NCBI RefSeq assembly: GCF_030272615.1
Contig: NW_026728915.1
Location: 326,501-390,500 of the forward strand
DNA length: 64,000 nt
Origin: Cryptomeria japonica
Lineage: Eukaryota > Streptophyta > Pinopsida > Cupressales > Cupressaceae
Direction: 5' to 3'
Shown: piece by piece, positions 22,232 through 32,617 of the stretch
Position numbering within the stretch: the stretch's first letter is position 1
How the letters are laid out: each line of letters opens with the position of its first letter
Program-made: the position numbers and the translations under genes
Notes under the pieces: model-generated
Database searches by the model: none
What the model saw: only the letters and a program-made list of their open reading frames with translations
Told to the model about the DNA's origin: nothing

Positions 22232-25200
22232 TGTAGTAACCCTGCCCTAATCAATTTCTAATCTCAGTTTGACCTTGGCTAGTTTATCATAATATAATGA
22301 TTATAGTCAAGTGTTTTAATTTTAGTGCATAGCTATTAATGTTGTTTTCGCACTAGTTTGTATGCAAGTTTATTAGTTCTTCTATTTTGTGTTATTAATC
22401 TCAGGCTAACACTTTCATTAAATTTATATATGTATGCATGTATGACTCTTGGTTGCAGTTGATTTCAGGTATAGTTACACATGGGTGCGAGGTTCATCTT
22501 CACCTAGATTTGGAGGTTTGAGTGTACCTCTTTGGTCCTTAGAACTTGGATTAGGTGGTCATAAGACCCTCGTTTGACCATAGTCGTGCTCAAGTGAGTG
22601 TCGTCAATCGTCGTTGGTGTTCCCTTTGGTTGGGTATGTTGGTCATTTGTCTGTTTGGCTTTCTTGGGTTGGATGTTTTGTGTATGGTTAATCGAGTAAT
22701 TAATCCTTAATCTTTAATTTGATTAAATGTGTATTTTAGCATTAGTATATTTGGGGACTAAATTAAATAGGCTCCTATTCTATGTGATTAATCGTTAATT
22801 GAATTGCTCAATTCAGGTTTGTAGCAAGTTCAATTAAATGGTTAATTTTAATGTTAAATTTATTATGTTTATGTTGTTGAAAAAGAAAGATTTAAACTTA
22901 ATTGCAATCGAATTAATTTAATCTTGCTAGCATTTTGAAATAGAAAGGTTAATTTCAGTTATTTGAGAAAATCAATTTTAAATTGAAAAGAAAGTTTAAT
23001 TTATTGATATAGTTTAAAAGAATGAAATTGGAGAATTATTTTAAATAAAATATTTTAATTCCAAAAATAAAAATTTTGGTCAAATCTTTTCCATTTAACC
23101 TAGGCTTTTGGAAAAATATGGGAGGTTGTTATTGCTGGGAAAAATATTTTTGGATGAAAATTTGGGGGTTTTGGAGGAGGAGAAATTTCTTGAGCTTGCA
23201 GGTTGGGCTCCTCACTAAATCTTTTCTAGGATTGCTATATGAGGTGAGATTCTGGTTTATATTTTTGGTTTCTTTGTTTATCAGAAGTTGTTTGTTTGTT
23301 TGTTTTTTTTCGGAAGAAATCTAGTTGTGTTGTTGAAAATCTCATTTATTTGGGGAAAATGAAAGAAGTTGTAGATTAATTTTTGAAATTAAATTCTCCT
23401 TGCCTCCTTTCCAATCTCTAGATTGAATTTTGGTTGTCCCCAATAAACTTTGTTAAAATCTCCATTAAAGGTTCCCTGATTAAGTTTTAATTTGATTGGG
23501 GTTTGGTAGATTTGTGGTTTAAATATGTGTAAATAAATCTTATTTTGCCAATATGGTGTTGTTTTTGGGAGAAATTTTCCCTTTCCTGGATTTGGGTATT
23601 TTCAAATTGCAAATAAGAGAATACCCATGTTTGTTGGGAAAAGAATTAAATATTTTTAAGTCTCTGGGAGACTGTGTATTTTGCTCTGTATGCATTTTTT
23701 TATTTTTTTAACAGTAAAATAAAAAAATAAAAAATAATAATCCACGTGGAGGGGCATAACCCGATCCATGCGGGAGGTAGTCACTACCAAAGGTAGTGGC
23801 TACTACCAATTGGTACTAGTGCTACCAATTGTAGTGAACTGCTACCAAAAGGTAGATGCACTACCATTGGTAGCGGATGCTACCTTTTGGTAGCAGTGCT
23901 ACCATAGGTAGCATGAGCTACCAAGGGGGAGCCCACGTGGAGGTCCATGTGGGTACCCTCTCCTCTTCACTTTTTTTTTCTTTTTTTTAAATTGTTTTTT
24001 TTAATATTTTTTTATCAAAAAAAAAAATATTATAAAAGTTAAATATTATTTTTAAATGTTAATTTTTTTCAATAAAGTTTTAATTATGATTAATTTGGTG
24101 TTAATTAATAATTATGATTAATTTGATGTTAATTAATTGTATAATGGAAAATATACGTTAATTAATATGCAGATTTCATTTTATTATTAATGCATATTTT
24201 TCTAATTAAATACTTGTATTGCTAATTTTGTTATTAATTATTAATTTGTTATATTTTATTAATCATGGATTAATAAATATATATTAATTATTAGTTAATT
24301 TTAGTATTTCTCTATATATGCGTAAGGAAATAATTGTTAAGTTGGGAACAAAGTATCTTTATTTGGGTTCCTTATATGTATTTGTTTCCTTGATCTGTAT
24401 AGTTTAACATGGTTTTGGATAGATGAACTTGGAGAAAATTATTTTCGAACCAGTATGACAATGATGTTATAATTGAAGATTAAATATCATATTTAGTTGG
24501 TTAACGTTTATTTAACTATATTCATGTGAACTTGGTTTAAAAACTCGCAATGATGCAATTATGTTATGTTGGGATGCACCGAGCTTAGTGAATTAGAAAA
24601 CCAAGAACAACCTATACCTAGATGAGGTAGATAACTGCAATCTAACTTAGATCATTTAGAAAACTTGATCAACTTTTATGTTTAAATCAATATGGGAAAA
24701 TATTGTCTTTTCCGGTTATTTCCTTTGCAAGTTTAATTCCTGTATTTGTTTTTTCTTAAAGTAATTGCAAACCTTGATTTGTTGATTGGACCCTGTAGTA
24801 TGGTGGATTTGAATACCTGTTTCAGTCCTCGGTCTTGAGTTTTACTGTTGTTTAGTGGTAGTGTTATAATTGGTCATATTCTTTATGTGGGTGTCGAATG
24901 ATAAATTATGGTTGACCATAGTTGCTTAGGTCTCTAGTTAGAGTACCGTTAGTCAGTGCACCTCTTATGAAGTTGTGTTTGACCAAATGGTTGATTCCTC
25001 CATTTTGAACTCTATATGCTTGACCATGTGTATTCCTTGGTTTTTGAGTTCATTTGAGTGTAGTCTAGTGTCGTATGGGAAAGTGGCTTTCGATTGGGGG
25101 CCGCACCCAAAGTGGTTGTTGGGTAACCCATCGAAAGTGTGTCTAATAACTGATAACCTAATAGTATATTAGAGTATTGTTAATGAATCACTAAGTAAGA

Positions 25201-26416
25201 TAATTATTCCTCACACATGGGATGAGTGCTTGTATAGACTCGACATGCAGTGAGAAGGCTTGAGATAGAAAACCATCATCATTGTCTTCACAAAAGGATG
25301 TGTGGGTCCACATGAGGCTTGGATGGTCCGGAGGTTTGGATTAGGTTGCTAGGGTAACCCAGTGAATGGGGCCAGAACCTATGAAGACCTGCCTTGGTAA
25401 CCATACCAAGTTGTGTGATGACACTTGTCCTCTACATTCGCTAGTGTGTTGTTGTATTGTCTGGATAGGAGCACTTTTGTGGAGTCTTCTTGTTGCTTAT
25501 GCCCTTGTGAGAACCTGATATCATGCTAGACCTTGGGTTGCGATGACTTAGTTTTGTGGATGCTCCACTGGATCATTGTATTTGCTTCTATTATGTTCAG
25601 ATAGGATCCTTCCCTATTCAAGGATCATTTATGTATTTATTGACCGATGTGGTCGTTTGTATATTGGTTATGTTTCGCTTTGATGGAAGGATTTTAAATG
25701 ATGAGAACCTCAAGTATTCTTAACTTATTTAATTACCAGAGGGGTCTTGTAGTTGAGCAGACTTGGAGATGTAGCCCTCTAGGGGTGAACTCCGAGATCA
25801 ATTTGGTGTTATGTGATGCTTACGTCTTTATGCTCTTTTTTTAGTTTTAGCATGTATGGATGACATTATGTGAGAATGTATAAAGTGGATTAAGTAAAAT
25901 TAATCTTAAATGCATGTATGTAGTCATATATTAAATGCAGAATGTAGATTAGAATAATGGAATATATTCAGTTATTGTTAAGGAAATTAAGTATGCATGG
26001 AAAGATCTCATTAGTTTATGATAAAGTTCAAGTGTGTTGTTAAATTAGATGCATGGCTTATATTTTAATGAAAAATATGAACAAAAGGTAAAGATAAATC
26101 TTAATGGATGAACCTTATCTTGTGATTTATATTTTCATCTTTTGAACGAAATTATCCTTGTTTAAGAATTATCTCGTTATAAGATAATCAACTTATTGGA
26201 TTTATTAGTGTGAGTTAAGTGAAATGTGGAATTAAGTAATCACGTTGGGAAACTCTTTAGGTGTTAGTTGATGTCTTCCACTATGTAATATGAATTTTGA
26301 TATCTCGTTGTATCTTAATGTTGTGTTTATTTTTCTAAAAATAAAAAAATAAAAAATTGTACTCTATTCTTGTGTTTTGGCTTAATCCCTTTGAGGTTTC
26401 TTGGCGGGGCATTACA
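22232..26416 (+). repeat. 5' LTR of the non-coding long-LTR element
   Basis: Starts TGTAGTAACCCTGCC and ends GGGGCATTACA, two bases before a primer site. The first 1.39 kb repeats at 30117-31493; hand count over the first 123 bases gives about 7% difference. Contains a cluster of short palindromes at 23775-23935 and long A+T-rich stretches around 22700-23060 and 23990-24310. No open frame here looks coding. Confidence 0.75.
23775..23935 (+). repeat. Array of short palindromes inside the LTR
   Basis: About six near-perfect palindromes built from CTACC and GGTAG arms with two to four central bases, for example CTACCAAAGGTAG, TACCAATTGGTA, CTACCATTGGTAG and CTACCTTTTGGTAG. They recur about every 24 bases. 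The array lies between two CCACGTGGAGG-like sequences (about 23742 and 23933). Comparable arrays sit at the same relative place in the chromovirus LTRs. Confidence 0.75.
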
Positions 26417-26418
26417 TT

Positions 26419-26431
26419 TGGTATCAGAGCC
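26419..26431 (+). promoter_or_regulatory. Primer binding site, initiator tRNA-Met type
   Basis: TGGTATCAGAGCC, two bases after the LTR end. This is the classical complement to the 3' end of plant initiator methionine tRNA and fixes the LTR boundary and the orientation. Confidence 0.85.
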
Positions 26432-29400
26432 AATGTTGCAAACACTAGGATCTCTGGTTTTGCTTGTGCCCTTAGTTGGTGTGAGGTGTATCGACCTTAT
26501 CTTGTATGCTCGTCCTCCTTTTTGTATGTGTGTGAGTCAGCAGACCTTAACTTGTGTGTAACGCTTGTGTTCATGCCTTGTTTTCACCTTCTTGATGTTG
26601 GTGTTTTTGAGTGATTATATGTGCTTTGTTGCTTATTGATATCTTGGTCTACAATTACTCATATTCTGAAGGAGAATCGTATGTACCTTCCTTATTGAGT
26701 GTTGTACTCTTTGGACTAATCCATTTGGGTTGGTCTGTGCTTGTCTTGAATCTGAAAGTGCGAACTGTGCTTGTTTAAGATTATGATCTAGCTTAGTGTT
26801 GTCCACTTGAAGGACTAGTATGGCAAATATTGAATGCTTATTTGTAGAAAATTGAATGATTATCACCCTTCCTCCCCTCTCTCTCTCTCTAGAAATTAAA
26901 ATGTTTGGGATATGTGTAATTATCTCTTATGTGAGTTTCTTTTTGCAAGAGAAAGGTTGTGATGTCTTGAACCCTTGTGTGAACCCTATGATGCTTATAT
27001 GTTTTTAGATAATAAAAGGGCTTTGGGCTGAAAGTTAATATTGGTCATTGGGAGAAGACTACATGTTTACATTTAAGAACACTCCATGTATTTTGTAGGA
27101 GTAACATAATTAAATTCTATCTTAAGGTGCATTAATATGCGACTAGTTGTTATGTGAAACTACCTTGTTTGTAAAAGATGTATAAAAGGGAACATGTTAT
27201 ACTAGCTTCGAGAGTGTATTAATGTGTTCCATGAAATATTGTTTTAGGTGTTTCATTAAACCAGTTTGATTGAGGATCTATTTTAGAAGATTCTCCATTG
27301 AACTTGCTTTTGGATATATGTAATTGCCTTATTATGTTTAGAAAGTGCGAATGAAAAGCTTGTTTGATGTGCATGCATTAATATGTATTATTTTGTTGAT
27401 AGCTCCTCGCTTACCTTCTGATCATAATTTGATATTCAATGATAGGTTGTAGATTATGATATGTTTTGTATTGAATTAAGATTAGTGAGTTTCCGCATGA
27501 GGTGTTGCATTATCGAAAGAATTGCTTGTTTTGATCTCTGTTGTTTGAAAAACTAGAACCTCTTGTTGCAACCATAATAATTGGAGATTTCATGTAGTCT
27601 AATTGGCATTCTTCTAAAAATGGTAGCGAAATGAAAACTGTGCAATTAAAATGATAGGCTTATAGTGAGAAATTTTAGTATATAGTGTGATCTTGTTGAT
27701 GTTGTGTCTTTGTAGGAAATAGTTGGATTATCAAACTCTCTTTTCCTTCTCTCTTTGCCTAGATTATAATATTTTTAGAAAATCTACGAAGAATGCATTG
27801 ATTTAAATAGAATGTTTATAAAACATGTGAAATTGTACTGTTGCATTTTGGCTTCATATTGAAAGATGAAAGTCCTTGTTGGAAAAGAATTTGCATAGCT
27901 GGTAATTTAGTTCTGAATGCTTAGTGGAATTTGAGAAAGATATAGGAATGATGTTATTTCTTATGAAATTGTGAATTGTTAATAATTTCAGTACTTGTAT
28001 CTAGAGTAAACTTTATTCAGTTATTCATGTGGAAAGCATAATTAAAATCTTCCTTGAGTAGATGATAGCGTACTGAAAAGTACTCCCTGTAAATGTGACT
28101 AAACCAGTACTGGTGTATTCATGTGTATTGTAAGAAACCAGTGCTTATTGTATGTGCCCATGGGTTGGTGAAGTAATCAACCATGGAGGATATGTTGCTT
28201 ATGAGTATGAGAAACCATACCATTTATGTGATATTGCTTATTTATTTCCCTACTGAGTACCAAACCTCAGGTTGTAGGTAATTCAGTATGTTAAGGGGTA
28301 GTATTGGAAGTCACCATTCCTTGAAAAGTGTGGATCAACATACGAGTAATGTCGACGTGAAGCGAATTTAGCTTCTCTATTTTGAGGAATGATATAGTTA
28401 TACTATAAGACTGTATCAAAGGTGTACTCAATACTTTCCCTTTTGATGAATCTATTTATAGGTTTATGTGTGGTAGCCTATTCCTTTCCTTTATTTGAGC
28501 ATTTTGATGATATTTCTTGAGCATAGTGATGGTGTATTTTGGAGGATCCTTTGCCTTGTCTTCATGAAAGGTAGGTTTATCCACATGAGCTGTCAGTTAG
28601 TATGTGTTGGTGGACATGTGGGTGGACCTTAGTCATGTATACCTCTAGCTTATGGCAAGTATCCTTATAGATACGTCACTATGCAAGATGTGACTTGCGC
28701 GTGCTTGTTTCCGTGAGGTACACTACCATGCGAGATACATCCATTGTGTGTCTTCTTCACTTGGGGTATTGCCATGCCATGTGATGATGTGATGCGGGGT
28801 GATGCCGAGGTGCACACTGCCATGACATATGGATGTGTGACTTCGCCGCACCACATGATGATCTACTATGATAGTATTTTGATCGTTCCTTCCTTCCTCA
28901 TTGGTGGCTGAATGCTAGTCACATAGTGATGTTGTGTGTAGTTGTGATATTCTTATTTATTCTTTGTGGACCAGCAATTTATTCTACTTTGACTTTGAAG
29001 ATTTAGCCATGATCTTGTGATCTTTTGCTTACTTGATTTGGTGTTGCAATTCCAGATTATTTTCTTGCCTTACTGTTGGAATTGATGATTTATTATCTTT
29101 ATTCATCTGTACTTTGGTGGCTAAAATGATTTATCATTATTGTTTTCCTATGCTGGTCTTGTGTTGAAATGTGAAATTCCTCTCCAAGAACGTATGAGAT
29201 GGTCTTGGTTGAATGTGTACAAGGAAGTAGACGTAGGGAACCTTGAGGATGGGGGTATGTGACGCTATGATGTAGCTAGGATCCACTACCTACCTATGTG
29301 TGGTGACTATCTCTTGGAGGCTAACCACTTTACTCAACAAGGGATGTTCATGAAGGTCTTGTATGGAAGGTAGCATCACTATGGTGTGCCCTAGCAACAT

Positions 29401-30104
29401 CAAGCCTTCGAGTGAGATATTGGATATTTATGATCATATAATTGTTTTGAGATCAGGCATAGAGATGTTGATCGTGTATGTTATCTGTGACCGAGCATTA
29501 GACATGCTCCCATATGGCCTTTTGATTTGTGCATTCCAGTTATGTGGATGGTTATTATGTGTATCATGGAGTAATTTGTGTTAACTTGTCACTATGTTAT
29601 GGGACATAGTCTTTGGAAAGGTTTTCATATGCCTGGCAAGTGTAAACAATTGAGTTATCTACGTTGCTCTTGTTTCATGGAAGTTAACTTGGTTGTAGAA
29701 ATTGAATTTTGAAGCTACTTCTATGTGATAAAATTTTGTGAAAAAGATGTATTGGTAAAAGAAATTGATAATGATGACATGTTTTCTTGTCATCTTTGAT
29801 AGATGAGTATGGTAATTGTTGCTTACCTCTTTTAACACTTTAATTTGGTGTATTGAAAGGACGAAAGTTCTTGTATCTCCACTATGATTATTGATGATTC
29901 CTAGAATATTTTAAGAAGTGTATGGTTTTAAGATGTATCTTGCCAATGGATAATGGCATTTGCAAAGGATTTAGCAATAATGTTTCATTTATTTATGGAA
30001 ATATTCCTATGTGCAATTTAATATTTGTTGAATGAGTTTTAGGGCTTATGCGTGCGGTATGTTCTCCATCTAGCCTTACGACTTCCAGGAGTAATTCAGA
30101 ACCT
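26432..30104 (+). other. Internal region of the non-coding element; no gag or pol
   Basis: About 3.7 kb with no open frame longer than about 85 codons and none with retroelement motifs on either strand. Its first 60 bases after the primer site, and its G-rich end, look like ordinary element ends. A more G+C-rich stretch at 28660-28870 contains partly repeated phrases around ACTACCATGCGA and ACTGCCATGACA. I see no gene. Confidence 0.6.
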
Positions 30105-30116
30105 AGGGGGGAAGAA
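30105..30116 (+). promoter_or_regulatory. Polypurine tract
   Basis: AGGGGGGAAGAA immediately before the TGTAGTACCCC that starts the 3' LTR. The chromovirus has a matching G-rich tract at the same place (56867-56878, minus strand). Confidence 0.8.
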
Positions 30117-31493
30117 TGTAGTACCCCTACCCAAATCAATTTCTAATCTCAGTTTGACCTTGGTTAGTTTATCATAATATAATGATTATAGTCAAGTGTT
30201 TTGATTTTAGTGCATAGCTGTTAATGTGGTTTTTGCACCAGTTTGTATGCAAGTTTATTAGTTCTCCTATTTCATGTTATTAATCTAGAGCTAACACTTT
30301 TATTAAATTTATATATGTACGCATGTATGACTCTTGGTTGCAGAAGATTTTAGGTAAAGTGCCGCATGCGTGCGAGGTTCGTCTTCCCTTGGATTCGCAA
30401 GTTTAAGTGTACCTCTTTGGTCCTTAGAACTTGGATTAGTTGGTCGTAAGACCCTCATTTGACCATAGTCATGCTCAAGTGAGCATCGTTAGTCATCGTC
30501 GGTGTTCCCTTTGGTTGGGTATGCGGGTCGTCTGTCTATTTGGCTTTCTTGGGTTGCATGTTTTGTGTGTGATTAATCGAGTAATTAATCCTTAATCTTT
30601 AATTTGATTAAATGTGTGTTTTTGCATTAGTATATTTGGGGACTAAATTAAATAGGCTCCTATTTTATGTGATTAATCGTTAATTGAATTGCTCAATTCA
30701 GGTTTGTAGCAAGTTCAATTAAATGGCTAATTTTAATGTTAAATTTATTATGTTTATGTTGTTGAAAAAGAAACATTTAGATTAATCAAATTAATTTAAT
30801 CTTGTTAGCATTTTGAAATAGAAAGGTTAATTTCAGTTATTTGAGAAAATCAATTTTAAATTGAAAAGCAAGTTTAATTTATTGATATAGTTGAAAAGAA
30901 TGAATTTGGAGAATTATTTTAATTCCAAAAATAAAATTTTTGGTCAAACCTTTTCCATTTAACCTAGGCTTTTGGAAAAATATGGGAGGTTGTTTTTCTT
31001 GGAAAATATTGTTGGGAAAAATATTTTTGGATGAAAATTTGGGGGTTTTAGAGGAGGAGAAATTTCTTGAGCCTGCAGGTTGGGCTCCTCACTAAATCTT
31101 TTCCAGGATTGCTATATGAGGTAAGATTTTGGTTTATATTTTTGGTTTCTTTGTTTATGAAAATTTGTTTTTTTGGAAGAAATCTGGTTGTGTTATTGAA
31201 AATCTCATTTATTTGGGGAAAATGAAAGAAGTTGTATATTAATTTCTAAAATTAAATTCTCCTTGCCTCCTTTCCAATCTCCAGATTGAATTTTGGTTGT
31301 CCCCAATAAACTTTGTTAAAATCTCCATTAAAGGTTCCTTGATTAAGTTTTAATTTGAAATTTAGATTGGGGTTTGGCAGATTTGTGGTTTAAATATGTG
31401 TAAATAAATCTTATTTTGCCAATATGGTGTTGTTTTTGGAAGAAATTTTCCCTTTCTTGGATCTGGGAATTTTGAAATTGCAAATAAGAGAAT
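30117..31493 (+). repeat. 3' LTR of the non-coding element, truncated
   Basis: Matches 22232-23624 and breaks off at AAGAGAAT; the first copy continues with ACCCATG while here TCAATCC follows. About 2.8 kb of LTR, including the palindrome array, is missing. Confidence 0.75.
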
Positions 31494-32617
31494 TCAATCC
31501 TCTTAATATCAACTTGAAACTTCATCTCGGTACCCATGGAATAGGGTGCCTAGCACCCCAATCCCAAGACCATGGTGCGTAGCACCCTAGTCCTCCTCAG
31601 AACCATGCTGCCTAGCACCCCGCTCCTCCTAGTTCAAGTCCAAAATTTTAGGTTCCCTTCTAGACTATTTCAAAATATAGATTCCTAGTTTGTTTCTCTG
31701 AAGACCATAAGAATAACATAAAAATAATAGGTGATGATGGATGGCATATTTTTCTTAATCATTTCAAATACTATTCAAGCTCCTATTATGTTGCTTGTTA
31801 CTATGTGACATTGTTAGCTTGCCTATTGGGGGCTCACTGCCATTCATGGTGGTACAATTTTAGGTCGAATCATACTTAGTGAGAAACATAATACTTTATA
31901 AATTCATTCTCATCTCTATGCTTGGGGGGCAAGACTATTGTCCTATATTCTTTCATGTTTTCACTATTTCCTTTATCGGTTGCAATTTTCATACTTTGAT
32001 GTCCTTTCTTGCATGGAATTATATATCTCTTATGATTAATCTCTCCTTAAGAGATTTTGTGTTCCTTCATCTAATTATCTCTCTCTTTGAATATTACCTA
32101 TTCTTTAGAGTTTCAATTAACATATATTAATATTGTTTCTTGCATTTAATGTTCATTCATGTTAGTATATTGTGTATTTTCTTATGTTTAATCTTTCCTT
32201 TAAGGATCCACTTTTTTTTGTTCGGTGGTTTTTGTTTATGATTTGATGTTATTCCTTATGTGAATTTGTTGTCTGTTCAAGGATTCCCTCTTATGAAAGA
32301 GGTGTGTATCATTGAATACAACATCTTTTTCACTTGGTAATATACATCTATCATAAAATTACCCCTCACATTGGGATAAAAGTGTGTCAATTATCTCTTT
32401 CACCTAGAAATATGATGAAGATATAAATTCTTGTTCTTATTCTGTTCTTTTGGTAAAATATGTTATGTTTGTTCAAGAAACTCCTCTTGGAGATAAATGT
32501 CTTTTGAGCATAGATCTCTTCTCCTCCAAGGATCTCCTTAGTGTTGAAGGTTAGGTATCCCCTTCTCTAAGATTCCTTAAGACATCAACATAGGGCTATG
32601 TTGAAATCTAAAGAGGG
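31494..32617 (+). other. Probable 3' internal non-coding part of element X
   Basis: After the deletion junction the sequence runs without coding motifs to a purine stretch AATCTAAAGAGGG (32605-32617) that precedes the X LTR. A G-run phrase, GCTTGGGGGGCAAG, near 31922 is typical of the non-coding tail of Athila/Tat-type elements. A three-unit minisatellite lies at its left end. Confidence 0.45.
31534..31636 (+). repeat. Three-unit minisatellite with a palindromic core
   Basis: Units start at 31534, 31570 and 31603 with CCATG and contain GGTGCCTAGCACC or variants, a near-perfect inverted repeat, followed by a C-rich CTCCTCCT-like tail. Unit lengths are about 36 and 33 bases. Confidence 0.65.

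Larger units (their letters stand above)
22232..31493 (+). mobile_element. Long-LTR element without coding capacity, related to the chromovirus at 53200
   Basis: A 4185-bp 5' LTR, a methionine-tRNA primer site, a 3.7-kb internal region with no gag or pol motif, a G-rich polypurine tract and a truncated 3' LTR. The LTR begins TGTAGTA and ends GGGGCATTACA, as do the LTRs of the coding chromovirus on the minus strand at 53200-64000, and the two share blocks such as the CACCCAAAGTGGT segment at about 25107-25119 and about 54282-54294. This fits the description of a large non-autonomous derivative that would depend on proteins of a coding relative. It inserted into the Tat 3' LTR. Confidence 0.7.

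Noticed and set aside
26411-26431. Possible tRNA gene because of the tRNA-Met complement
   Set aside because: Only 13 bases match, adjoining an LTR end; this is a primer binding site.
26357-26614. Two overlapping frames across the LTR end and primer site
   Set aside because: They span non-coding LTR/leader sequence and show no gag features.
28665-28856. Minus frame of 63 codons with higher G+C than its surroundings
   Set aside because: No motif, and the higher G+C comes from partly repeated sequence; kept only as a note on the internal region.
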